DNA of 63,155 nt from an uncultured Alistipes sp. (GTDB lineage: Bacteria > Bacteroidota > Bacteroidia > Bacteroidales > Rikenellaceae). The stretch's first letter is position 1. Each line of letters begins with the position of its first letter. The stretch lies in assembly GCA_900542505.1 (NCBI GenBank), contig UQNV01000006.1, positions 1-63,155 on the forward strand. Direction: 5' to 3'. Positions 1 through 7,617 of this stretch are shown here, piece after piece. The notes under the pieces are model-generated. The model saw only the letters and a program-made list of their open reading frames with translations. It was not told the origin of the DNA and searched no databases. The position numbers and the translations under genes are program-made.

Positions 1-270
1 CCCGGAGTGCGGAGGCTCCTCACCCCGCCCCATCCCGCCACAGCGCCTTATTTCCCGCCCCACCGGAGCTCCTTGCCCGCATCGGAACGCGGCGCGGGAC
101 AAGGCACCACGGCAGCACAGTGCGACTGCACAACGAGCAGGACTGCGCCCGGAGCGGCAACGAAGCAGTGACGAAGCGGCACCCGGAGCGGCACCTGGAG
201 CGGCAGCGGAGCGGCGACGGCAGCCTCATTTCCCGATTCGGACGCCCGGCACTCAATAAACCGCGCGATT

Positions 271-302
271 TTTGCGTTATATGTACAAATATCCTATTTT
301 TG
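271..302 (+). promoter_or_regulatory. Predicted Bacteroidota promoter of porX
   Basis: TTTG at 271-274 is followed after 20 bp by TATTTTTG at 295-302, matching the Bacteroidota -33/-7 consensus (TTTG, 19-21 bp, TAnnTTTG). The porX start codon lies 21 bp downstream. The 270 bases before it are GC-rich, with degenerate GGAGCGGC-type repeats around 151-215, and hold no gene I can support. Confidence 0.7.
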
Positions 303-323
303 TACCTCCTAACCGAACGAACT

Positions 324-1874
324 ATGGTCAAGATACTCTGGGTGGACGACGAAGTGGAGCTGCTGAAGCCCCACGTGCTCTTTCTCAAGCAGAAGGGCTA
401 CGAGGTCGACACCTGCAACAACGGTTACGACGCCATCGACATGGCCGCCGAAGGTTCCTACGACCTGATTATCCTCGACGAGATGATGCCCGGCATGACG
501 GGTCTCGAGACGCTTCCGAAAATCAAGGAGGCACGCCCCACGACGCCCGTCATCATGGTGACCAAGAGCGAGGAGGAGAACATCATGAACAAGGCCATCG
601 GTTCGAAAATCGCCGACTACCTCATCAAGCCGGTCAACCCCAACCAGGTGCTCCTCTCCATCAAGAAGAACGTCCACTCGCAGCAGCTCGTCACCGAGCA
701 GACCACGGCCGACTACCGCTCGGAGTTCGGGCGCATCTCCTCGCAGCTGCAGATGGCCGACTCGTTCGCCGACTGGTGTTCGCTCTACCGCAAGCTGACC
801 ACCTGGGAAATCGAGCTTTCCGAATCGAACGACCAGAGCATCCACGAAGTGCTCACCTACCAGAAGAGCGAAGCCAACCAGGAGTTCTCGAAGTTCGTCC
901 GCCGCAACTACTACAACTGGATTAACCGCCGCGACGAGCAGTCGCCCGTCATGTCGCACATGCTCATGCGTTCGAACATCTTCCCCGTGGTGGACGAGAA
1001 CCCGAAGACAACGCTGATGCTCATCGACAACTTCCGCTACGACCAGTGGCGGTCGATTTCGTCGCTGCTGCGCGGCTACTACGACGTGGCGCTCGACGAC
1101 TTCTACTGTGCGATTCTCCCCACGGCGACGCAGTATGCGCGCAACGCCATCTTCGCGGGCCTGATGCCGCTCGCCATCGACAAGCTGATGCCCGACAAGT
1201 GGCTCAACGACAACGAGGAGGGCGGCAAGAACCAGTACGAGGAGGAGTTCCTGCGCCGGCTGATGGCCCGCAACGGCAAGAACTGGAAGCTCTCGTTCGA
1301 CAAGCTGGTCCGCCCCGAGCAGGGACGCAAGCTGGTGGACAACATCCAGAAGGTCTACGACGCCGATTTTTCGGTCATCGTCTACAACTTCCTCGACATC
1401 CTCTCGCACGCCCGCACCGAGACGGACATCATCCGCGAGCTGACCGAGGACGAGGCGGCCTTCCGTTCGCTCACCCGCTCGTGGTTCGAGCACTCGAACC
1501 TTTTCACCATGCTCAAGCTGCTGGCCGAGCGCAAGCACACGGTCATCATCACCTCGGACCACGGCACCATCCGCGTCGACAACCCCGTAAAGGTGACCGG
1601 CGACCGCGAAACGTCGGCCAACCTGCGCTACAAGACGGGACGCAACCTGGCCTACAACTCGCGCGAGGTCTACGAAGTGCTGCGTCCGGAAGATATCCAG
1701 CTGCCGTCGAGCAACCTCACGTCGAGCTACATCTTCGCCTACAACAGCGACTTCCTGGTCTACAACAACGACGCCAACCGCCACATACGCTACTACCGCA
1801 ACACGTTCCAGCACGGCGGCATCTCGATGGAGGAGATGATTGTCCCCTACATCGTGCTCAAGCCCAAGGAGTAG
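324..1874 (+). CDS. porX: PorX-type response regulator with PglZ (alkaline-phosphatase-fold) effector domain
   Basis: 516 aa. Residues 1-120 are a receiver domain: acidic pair D8-D9, phospho-acceptor D52 in LIILDEMMPG, and the conserved Lys in YLIKPV. The rest is a PglZ/alkaline-phosphatase-like domain with metal-binding-looking segments TLMLIDNFRYDQW and ITSDHGTIRV. Length and architecture match PorX, the cytoplasmic regulator that works with PorY and a sigma factor to control type IX secretion genes in Porphyromonas and Flavobacterium. The frame is open upstream to 120, but ATG 324 is chosen because a promoter ends at 302 and the receiver domain begins here. No por secretion genes or PorY lie in the window; tsaE follows, a neighbourhood I recall from other Bacteroidota. 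A role in T9SS control here is inferred from family. Confidence 0.93.
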   Translation: MVKILWVDDEVELLKPHVLFLKQKGYEVDTCNNGYDAIDMAAEGSYDLIILDEMMPGMTGLETLPKIKEARPTTPVIMVTKSEEENIMNKAIGSKIADYLIKPVNPNQVLLSIKKNVHSQQLVTEQTTADYRSEFGRISSQLQMADSFADWCSLYRKLTTWEIELSESNDQSIHEVLTYQKSEANQEFSKFVRRNYYNWINRRDEQSPVMSHMLMRSNIFPVVDENPKTTLMLIDNFRYDQWRSISSLLRGYYDVALDDFYCAILPTATQYARNAIFAGLMPLAIDKLMPDKWLNDNEEGGKNQYEEEFLRRLMARNGKNWKLSFDKLVRPEQGRKLVDNIQKVYDADFSVIVYNFLDILSHARTETDIIRELTEDEAAFRSLTRSWFEHSNLFTMLKLLAERKHTVIITSDHGTIRVDNPVKVTGDRETSANLRYKTGRNLAYNSREVYEVLRPEDIQLPSSNLTSSYIFAYNSDFLVYNNDANRHIRYYRNTFQHGGISMEEMIVPYIVLKPKE

Positions 1875-1930
1875 CGCCCACCCGGAACACCCCGGCCGGG
1901 GGATGCCGCGCGGCGCAGGGCGAGCCGCGC

Positions 1931-2042
1931 CCCGGGAAGCAGAACCCGGGAAGCAGAACCCGGGAAGCAGAACCCGGAAAACAAAACCCGGGAAGCAGAA
2001 CCCGGGAAGCAGAACCCGGAAAACAGAACCCGGAAAGCAGAA
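1931..2042. repeat. Tandem repeat, eight 14-bp units, between porX and tsaE
   Basis: Eight consecutive 14-mers of the form CCCGGGAAGCAGAA start at 1931, 1945, 1959, 1973, 1987, 2001, 2015 and 2029. Five are identical; three (1973, 2015, 2029) carry G-to-A changes such as CCCGGAAAACAGAA. The array ends 25 bp before the tsaE start. The unit is not a multiple of three and lies after the porX stop, so it is not a coding repeat of either gene. It is a minisatellite and may vary in copy number between strains. Confidence 0.95.
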
Positions 2043-2067
2043 AACGAAAAGACAAAAGCAACAGATA

Positions 2068-2487
2068 ATGATGAAAACAATTCACATCACCTCGCAGGAG
2101 GACCTCGGCGAGGTGGCCGACGCGGTCATCGAGATGCTCGGACGCCGTCGCGTGGTCGCCTTCCGGGGCGGCATGGGCGCAGGCAAGACGACCCTCATCC
2201 GCGAAATCGTCGCACGCCTCGGCTCGGAGGATACGGTGACAAGCCCCACCTTCGCCATCGTCAACCAGTACTCGGTACCTTCGGGCAAGCGCATCTTCCA
2301 CTTCGACTTCTACCGCATCGACGACATCCGCGAAGCCTATGACTTCGGCTACGAGGAGTACTTCTACTCGGGCGAGCTCTGCCTGGTGGAGTGGCCCGAG
2401 AAAATCGAGTCGCTGCTGCCCGAAGATACGATGACCGTGCGCATCACGGTCGATTACGACGAAAGCCGCACCTTCGAAATCGACTGA
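2068..2487 (+). CDS. tsaE: tRNA threonylcarbamoyladenosine biosynthesis ATPase TsaE
   Basis: 139 aa, normal for TsaE (YjeE). The P-loop GGMGAGKT lies at residues 34-41, followed by the family segments TVTSPTFAIVNQY, HFDFYRI and LVEWPEKIE (Walker B-like). With TsaB and TsaD it forms the complex that transfers threonylcarbamoyl to A37 of ANN-decoding tRNAs. Two adjacent ATG codons (2068, 2071) are possible starts; either gives a complete protein. The frame stays open into the 14-bp repeats upstream, but those encode low-complexity sequence foreign to the family. tsaB and tsaD are not in the window. A terminator follows at 2567. Confidence 0.95.
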   Translation: MMKTIHITSQEDLGEVADAVIEMLGRRRVVAFRGGMGAGKTTLIREIVARLGSEDTVTSPTFAIVNQYSVPSGKRIFHFDFYRIDDIREAYDFGYEEYFYSGELCLVEWPEKIESLLPEDTMTVRITVDYDESRTFEID

Positions 2488-2566
2488 CGCACCACTGCCT
2501 CTCTGCCGCACGGACGCGCCGTCGGGCTGCGGCGAAAGCGGGGCCGCATGCGGCTTCATGCGACAT

Positions 2567-2620
2567 ACGCCTTTCCACCGGCACGGGGCAACCCGCAGCC
2601 GACGGGAAGGCGTTTTTTTG
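2567..2620 (+). terminator. Rho-independent terminator after tsaE
   Basis: Arms 2567-2576 and 2604-2613 pair over 10 bp with one G.T wobble around a GC-rich loop, and are followed directly by a run of seven T. Confidence 0.75.
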
Positions 2621-2672
2621 CAGATACGGCCGCCGGACAGGGGCGCATGCGCCGGGAATAGCGAAAAAAACG

Positions 2673-2680
2673 TATCTTTG
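2673..2680 (+). promoter_or_regulatory. Predicted -7 element (TATCTTTG)
   Basis: TATCTTTG matches the Bacteroidota -7 consensus and lies 24 bp before the transglutaminase-like gene. No good TTTG is seen about 20 bp upstream. Confidence 0.55.
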
Positions 2681-2704
2681 TTCCCGTCAATCAACCCCGA
2701 TGCC

Positions 2705-3613
2705 ATGAACCGTCTCTTCAAAATCGCCGTCGTCTCGCTGCTCACGCTCGCCGGGCTGCTCATTGTCGCCTTCGTACTGCTGCGCTGCGTCTTCAGGGAC
2801 GAGGCTACCGCCATGCTTCTCGACCGCCAGAAGAAGGAGCGCGTCGAACTGCTCCGCTCGGCCGCGGCCTATGCGGCGGAGCCCGGGGCCGACTACCGCT
2901 TCACCCATCGTCAGGATACGGCCCGGGCCCGCGAAATCAGCCGCTACTTCCGCCTCGACACGCTGCTGCAGGCCGACGCCCCGACCTGGGAGCGGGCACT
3001 GACGCTGGCCCGCTTCGTAGCGCGCAACATTCCCCACGCCAACCAGTCGGTCTACCCCGAGCGGCGCAATGCCATCGGGCTGTGGGAGTATACGCGCGAG
3101 GTGGAGCCCGCCTTCAACTGCCGCCTCCACTCCATCATGCTCCACGAGCTGATGCTCGCCTCGGGCATCACCAACCGCTTTGTCACCTGCCTCCCGGCCG
3201 ACTCGCTCGACAACGACTGCCATGTGGTCAACCTCGTATGGCTGCCCGAGCGGGAGAAATGGGCGATGCTCGACTCGGACATGCGGGCCTGGGTCTCCTC
3301 GCCCGACGGCACCCCGCTCTCGCTCGGCGAGATGCGCGAACGCTACATCGCCGGCGAGCCGACGGAGATTCACTGGCTGCTCGAGTCGCGCGGCGAGGAG
3401 TACCGCTCCTACTACGACGCCTATTGGGCCAAGAACCTCTACTGGTTCGAGAGCTGGGATACGACGACCTACGACCGTGAGAACGGCACGCAGACCGAGG
3501 GACGCATCATCGCACTCGTTCCGCCCGGATACAGCGGGTTCCAGCAAACCGCAACCGGAGTGCGGACCTCCGACGCCGAACGCTTCTGGGCTGCGCCCGA
3601 CAGCACGGAGTAA
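2705..3613 (+). CDS. Transglutaminase-like domain protein with N-terminal membrane anchor
   Basis: 302 aa. Residues 8-28 form one hydrophobic segment (a signal anchor, or a lipoprotein signal ending at C28). The central part has the transglutaminase/papain-like triad in order: C139 in FNCRLHS, H173 in CHVVNLVW and D190 in MLDSDM. This suggests a cysteine peptidase or amidase acting in the envelope, but the family is broad and no substrate can be named. Start ATG 2705 is chosen because it gives the signal segment and follows a -7 element at 2673. The gene stands alone between a terminator and its own promoter. Confidence 0.8.
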   Translation: MNRLFKIAVVSLLTLAGLLIVAFVLLRCVFRDEATAMLLDRQKKERVELLRSAAAYAAEPGADYRFTHRQDTARAREISRYFRLDTLLQADAPTWERALTLARFVARNIPHANQSVYPERRNAIGLWEYTREVEPAFNCRLHSIMLHELMLASGITNRFVTCLPADSLDNDCHVVNLVWLPEREKWAMLDSDMRAWVSSPDGTPLSLGEMRERYIAGEPTEIHWLLESRGEEYRSYYDAYWAKNLYWFESWDTTTYDRENGTQTEGRIIALVPPGYSGFQQTATGVRTSDAERFWAAPDSTE

Positions 3614-3681
3614 CCGACCGCTTCAGGCGGGGCCGCCCTGCCGGAACGGCCGCCAGGTGACGGGAAAAGTCTCTTTTTCGC

Positions 3682-3712
3682 TTGCCGCGGCGGCAGCCTT
3701 TTCGTATATTTG
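3682..3712 (+). promoter_or_regulatory. Predicted Bacteroidota promoter of the SRPBCC-like gene
   Basis: TTG at 3682-3684, a 20-bp spacer and TATATTTG at 3705-3712. The gene starts at 3785, leaving a leader of about 65 nt. Confidence 0.65.
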
Positions 3713-3784
3713 CCGCCGATTCGGGCCGCGACCGTGACCGTCCTGCCCGAAAAAGAGCAACCGGACCATTCACAAAATCGACCT

Positions 3785-4201
3785 ATGCAGGAATACATCT
3801 CCAAACAACACCAGATTCTCCGCCCCGCGGAGCAGATTTACGCCGTCATCAGCCGTTTCGACAACCTCACCCCGGCACTGGCCGACCGTGTCGAGGAGTG
3901 GCAGGCCACCGAGGACACCTGCTCGTTCAAGGCCAAGGGCTTCACCGTAAAGCTCCGCATGGCCGAACGCGAGGCGCCCAAACATGTGAAGATTGTGGGC
4001 GACGACAGCGGCGTGCCGATGGACTTCGCCTTCTGGATTCAGTTGCACAAGGTCTCCGAAAACGACACCCGCATGCGGCTGGTGCTCCACATCGAGCTCA
4101 ACATGATGATGCGGATGATGATTGGCTCGAAGCTGCAGGGCGCCATCGACCAGATTGCCGAGGGCATCGCCCGCGCAATGAACGCCGCACCGCAGTTCTG
4201 A
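3785..4201 (+). CDS. SRPBCC/START-like small protein, function unknown
   Basis: 138 aa, soluble, with no signal peptide. It starts with the pattern common in SRPBCC (polyketide cyclase/Bet v1-like) proteins: an initial strand, a short helix with FDNLTPALAD, alternating strands, and a long amphipathic C-terminal helix (IDQIAEGIARAMNA). Such folds form a hydrophobic cavity for a small lipophilic ligand; which ligand cannot be told. ATG 3785 lies well placed after a promoter at 3682-3712. It is monocistronic and faces the Nudix gene tail-to-tail across a shared terminator. The family assignment is from overall pattern and is moderate. Confidence 0.65.
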   Translation: MQEYISKQHQILRPAEQIYAVISRFDNLTPALADRVEEWQATEDTCSFKAKGFTVKLRMAEREAPKHVKIVGDDSGVPMDFAFWIQLHKVSENDTRMRLVLHIELNMMMRMMIGSKLQGAIDQIAEGIARAMNAAPQF

Positions 4202-4239
4202 GCCGCCAGCAAGGAGAGTCGCCAGCAAGGTGAGCCGCC
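4202..4239. repeat. Short direct repeat, 16-bp unit
   Basis: GCCGCCAGCAAGGAGA (4202-4217), GTCGCCAGCAAGGTGA (4218-4233) and a partial GCCGCC (4234-4239) follow directly after the preceding stop codon. Role unknown. The rest of 4240-4339 shows no gene. Confidence 0.6.
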
Positions 4240-4339
4240 AAGCCCATCCGCGGCATACTCCGCCCGAAGGGCTTCGCACACCCAGCCGACCGGGCATCCG
4301 ACTCCGGACTCTCCGCCCGAAGGGAGCAACCGAACGAAC

Positions 4340-4380
4340 GACGCGACCCGCAGAGATGCAGGTCGCGTCTTCTTATTTCA
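4340..4380. terminator. Bidirectional terminator between convergent genes
   Basis: A perfect 9-bp stem (GACGCGACC 4340-4348 with GGTCGCGTC 4361-4369) around a 12-nt loop, followed by TTCTTATTTCA. It lies between two genes transcribed towards each other; the T-rich side serves the plus-strand gene best. Confidence 0.75.
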
Positions 4381-4435
4381 TATATCCTCCGTCGGCCGGG
4401 CGTTCTGCCCGGGGGCGGGCGTCACGGAGTGCGGC

Positions 4436-5032
4436 TCACTGCCTCATGGCGCGGGCCACGCAACGGATTGTCGGGAACGAATCGCGCAGATGGCGCTCCG
4501 CCTCGAGGGCATCGCACCACGCCACACGGTCAATTCCCTCCTCGGTCTGAGGCGAAGGCTCGCCGCCGTCGAGCGCCCGCAGCTCGTACCACGAGGTGCG
4601 CTTGAGCTCCCACTTGCCGTAGAGGTTGTAGGCGTGGTAGGTCTGGCAGAGCGGCCGCACCACCTCGCAGCGCACGCCCGTCTCCTCGGCGACCTCGCGC
4701 ACGGCGCATTCGGGCAGCATCTCGTAGGGCTCCAGATGCCCTTTGGGCAGGTCCCAGCGACCGTTGCGGTGAATCATCAGCCACTCGCCGCGGCCGTTCA
4801 CCGCGATGCCGCCCGCGGCATCGACCGGCAGGAACTCTTCGGCAAAACGGCAGAATGCCGCCGAAGGGTCGTCCGAAAGGATGGCCACACTGTTGTTCGT
4901 TTCGAGAATTTTGAGTATCTTGGCACGAGAAAAATCCTCCCCTCGGGGAAGGACGACGTCACAGGGGGCTCCCACGGGAAGCTCTGTGGCAAAAAGTACG
5001 GATTTGTCCGCAAAGAAAAGCGTTCGCGTCAT
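4436..5032 (-). CDS. Nudix hydrolase with N-terminal extension
   Basis: 198 aa. The Nudix box spans residues 98-120: GHLEPYE, then CAV, then REVAEETGV, matching GX5EX7REUXEEXGU. It would hydrolyse a nucleoside diphosphate linked to some other moiety; the substrate cannot be read from sequence. The C-terminal half (QTYHAYNLYGKWELKRTSWY) resembles NUDIX proteins of the ADP-ribose/diadenosine polyphosphate group. The first 70 residues precede the catalytic fold and are of unknown role. Divergent from the S9 peptidase gene, with a possible minus-strand -7 element CAAAATTA at 5049-5056. Confidence 0.9.
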   Translation of the reverse strand: MTRTLFFADKSVLFATELPVGAPCDVVLPRGEDFSRAKILKILETNNSVAILSDDPSAAFCRFAEEFLPVDAAGGIAVNGRGEWLMIHRNGRWDLPKGHLEPYEMLPECAVREVAEETGVRCEVVRPLCQTYHAYNLYGKWELKRTSWYELRALDGGEPSPQTEEGIDRVAWCDALEAERHLRDSFPTIRCVARAMRQ

Positions 5033-5084
5033 TGCAGAATTTTTGACACAAAATTAACAAATAAATCAGGAAACCGGTATCGAA

Positions 5085-7232
5085 ATGAAAAAATTGCTCC
5101 TCATGACAGCCGTTGCAGCCATCGGCCTCGGCAGTTGCGGCCAACAGACGTCGCAACCCGCGGCCATCGACAACGCTCTTACGCCCGAAGAAATCGAGGC
5201 AGGCATCTTCACCCCCGAGGTGTTGTGGAAAATGAAACGCGCGGGCTCCTCGTCGCTCTCGCCCGACGGCACGCGGCTGCTCTATGCCGAGACCGTGTAC
5301 GACATGGCCGAAAACCGGGGCACGACCTCGCTCCATGTCGAAGAGATGGATTCGAAGCAGGTGAAGTGGCTCGCCGAGGGCTCGTCGCCGTGCTGGAATG
5401 CCGACGGCAGCCGCATCTACTTCCTCTCGGACCGCAGCGGTTCGTCGCAGGTGTGGTCGATGGCCGCCGACGGCTCGGATGCCCGTCAGGTGACCGGACT
5501 CAAGGAGGGGGCACCCGCCGTCGAGGGCTTCGGCATCAGCCCCGACGAGCAGCACATCTGGTGGGTGCAGCAGGTGCAGGTGGCCGACCGCCGCTCGGCC
5601 GACGTGCATCGCGACATGCCCAAGTCGAAGGCCCGCATCTACGACGACCTGATGGCCCGCCACTGGGACTACTGGGACGAGGGAAGCTACCGCCACATCT
5701 TCGTGGGTGAGCTCTCCGGCGGGACGGCTTCGGAGGGTGTCGACATCCTCGGCCCCGACGCCGCATGGGACGCTCCGCTGGCCCCCTACTTCGACATGGC
5801 CGAAATCGCCTGGAACAACGCCGGCACCCAGCTGGCCTATACCTGCAAGCCGCTGACCGGCATGCGCTACGCCGTATCGACCGACTCGGACATCTTCATC
5901 TACGACCTGGCGACGGGCGCAACGCGGAACATCTGCAAGCCCGGCAGTATGACCTATCCCGGCGGGCTGACCATCAGCTCGGATGAGCTTCCCGGCTACG
6001 ACAAGTACCCCGTCTGGTCGCCCGACGACCGCTACGTCGCCTTCCTTTCGCAGCGGCGTGCCGGCAACGAGTCGGACAAGGCGCGGCTCTTCCTCTACGA
6101 CACCGCGACGGGCGGCATGACCGACCTGACGACCGAGTTCGACTACAATGCCCAGAACGTCGTCTGGGAGGATGCCTCGACGCTGCTCTTCGTCGCCCCC
6201 ATCGAGGCGACGCACCAGATTTGCCGCGTACGGCTCACCGACGCAGGCCATTCGCCCGTCGAGGTGCTCACGCGGGGCGACCACGACCTGACGGCCTTCT
6301 CGACCGGCGGAGGCCGTGCGGTAGCCGAGCGTGCGACCATCTCGTCGGCACCCGAATTCTTCGAGGTGAACCTCTCGGACGGTTCGCTCACCCAGATTTC
6401 GGAAATCAACAGCGCCATCTACGACCACATCCGCATGGGTGAGGTGCAGAAGCGCTGGGTGAAGACCACCGACGGCAAGCAGATGCTCACGTGGGTCATC
6501 CTGCCGCCCGACTTCGACCCCGCCAAGAAGTATCCCGTGCTGCTCTACTGCGAGGGCGGCCCGCAGAGCGTCGTATCGAACGGCTGGAGCTACCGCTGGA
6601 ACTTCCAGCTGATGGCCGCACAGGGCTACATCGTCGTAGCGCCCAACCGCCGCGGCGTACCCTCGTTCGGCCAGGAGTGGCTCGACCAGATTTCGGGCGA
6701 CTACTCGGGTCAGAACATCCGCGACTACCTGGCAGCCATCGACGACGTGGCGCGCGAGCCGTGGGCCGACGAGACGCGCATGGGTTGCGTGGGCGCTTCG
6801 TACGGAGGCTACTCGGTCTACTTCCTGGCCGGCTGCCACGAACGCCGTTTCAAGGCCTTCATCGCCCATTGCGGCATCTTCGACTTCGACTCGATGTACG
6901 GCGAGACGGAGGAGCTGTGGTTCGTCAACAACGACTACGGAGGCGCCTACTGGGAGAAGTCGAACGCCACGGCGCAGCGCTCCTATGCCAACTCGCCCCA
7001 CAAGTTCGTCAGCAAGTGGGACACGCCGATTCTCATCATCACGGGCGAGTACGACTTCCGCATCCCCTACACGCAGTCGCTCGAGGCCTTCACGGCCGCC
7101 CGTCTGCAGGGCGTTCCGGCCCGTCTGGTCGAGTTCGAGGACGAGGCGCACCAGGTCTTCAAGCCCCAGAACTCGATGGTATGGAACCGCGAATTCTTCG
7201 GCTGGCTCGACAAGTACGTCAAACAGCGATAA
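5085..7232 (+). CDS. S9 family serine peptidase, lipoprotein (DPP-like)
   Basis: 715 aa. Lipoprotein signal with lipobox GLGSC (Cys at residue 18), so probably anchored in the periplasm or at the surface. Residues ~50-440 read as a beta-propeller (repeated SPDG/SPDD-type segments); the rest is the prolyl-oligopeptidase alpha/beta-hydrolase domain. Catalytic triad: S572 in GASYGGY, D657 in GEYDFRIPY and H689 in DEAHQVF, with normal spacing. The start (LTPEE...FTPEVLWKMKR) resembles S9C dipeptidyl-peptidase 5-like enzymes of Bacteroidota, which release dipeptides from oligopeptides; exact specificity is not certain. It is monocistronic with a terminator at 7273. It would feed the oligopeptide transporter and peptidase T encoded at 26.8-30.0 kb (inference). 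Confidence 0.93.
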   Translation: MKKLLLMTAVAAIGLGSCGQQTSQPAAIDNALTPEEIEAGIFTPEVLWKMKRAGSSSLSPDGTRLLYAETVYDMAENRGTTSLHVEEMDSKQVKWLAEGSSPCWNADGSRIYFLSDRSGSSQVWSMAADGSDARQVTGLKEGAPAVEGFGISPDEQHIWWVQQVQVADRRSADVHRDMPKSKARIYDDLMARHWDYWDEGSYRHIFVGELSGGTASEGVDILGPDAAWDAPLAPYFDMAEIAWNNAGTQLAYTCKPLTGMRYAVSTDSDIFIYDLATGATRNICKPGSMTYPGGLTISSDELPGYDKYPVWSPDDRYVAFLSQRRAGNESDKARLFLYDTATGGMTDLTTEFDYNAQNVVWEDASTLLFVAPIEATHQICRVRLTDAGHSPVEVLTRGDHDLTAFSTGGGRAVAERATISSAPEFFEVNLSDGSLTQISEINSAIYDHIRMGEVQKRWVKTTDGKQMLTWVILPPDFDPAKKYPVLLYCEGGPQSVVSNGWSYRWNFQLMAAQGYIVVAPNRRGVPSFGQEWLDQISGDYSGQNIRDYLAAIDDVAREPWADETRMGCVGASYGGYSVYFLAGCHERRFKAFIAHCGIFDFDSMYGETEELWFVNNDYGGAYWEKSNATAQRSYANSPHKFVSKWDTPILIITGEYDFRIPYTQSLEAFTAARLQGVPARLVEFEDEAHQVFKPQNSMVWNREFFGWLDKYVKQR

Positions 7233-7272
7233 CTCCCATGCGCCGGCTGCGGCCGGCAGCATCCGATACGAA

Positions 7273-7302
7273 GGCCTGCCCCGAACGGGGCGGGCCTTTT
7301 TC
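7273..7302 (+). terminator. Rho-independent terminator after the S9 peptidase gene
   Basis: GGCCTGCCCC (7273-7282) pairs with GGGGCGGGCC (7287-7296) with one G.T wobble, loop GAAC, followed by TTTTTC. The remaining stretch to 7582 shows no gene. Confidence 0.85.
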
Positions 7303-7582
7303 GTCGGGCAGGGCGGACCCATCTCGCCGAACGGGAACTGGCATTTTTCGTCGGACGGAGACGAGTTGCACCCGGGCTGAAGGAAGAGTCGGCAGGCAGG
7401 CCCACCCCGGCCGGAGATTCGGAGAAAAATCGGAGAAAAAGCAGGCATCCGCTGTCCTGAAAGACGGCTTTATTCCTCCGGATTTCGCATTTTCAGCCAT
7501 ACGAAAACCGGAGAAAACGCCCGGTTCATGATGAAAAACCGAGCGTTCGTTGAAAATATTTTCCCGAAAAGGACCATATCAC

Positions 7583-7590
7583 TATTTTTG
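7583..7590 (+). promoter_or_regulatory. Predicted -7 element of the DUF4493/PCMD operon
   Basis: TATTTTTG matches the Bacteroidota -7 consensus and lies 27 bp before the first gene of the seven-gene surface operon. A good -33 box is not seen at normal spacing, which would fit a promoter needing an activator (inference). Confidence 0.55.
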
Positions 7591-7617
7591 CCGATAGTCA
7601 ATAAAAGACCGATTTCT

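Noticed and set aside
1..270. Partial gene at the left edge
   Set aside because: All frames are short or low-complexity, and the degenerate GGAGCGGC repeats look intergenic.
1931..2042. CRISPR array
   Set aside because: Units are only 14 bp and contiguous, without spacers; no cas genes nearby.
4959..7448. 829-codon minus-strand open frame opposite the S9 peptidase
   Set aside because: The plus strand encodes an intact peptidase with its triad; the minus frame has no recognisable domain.
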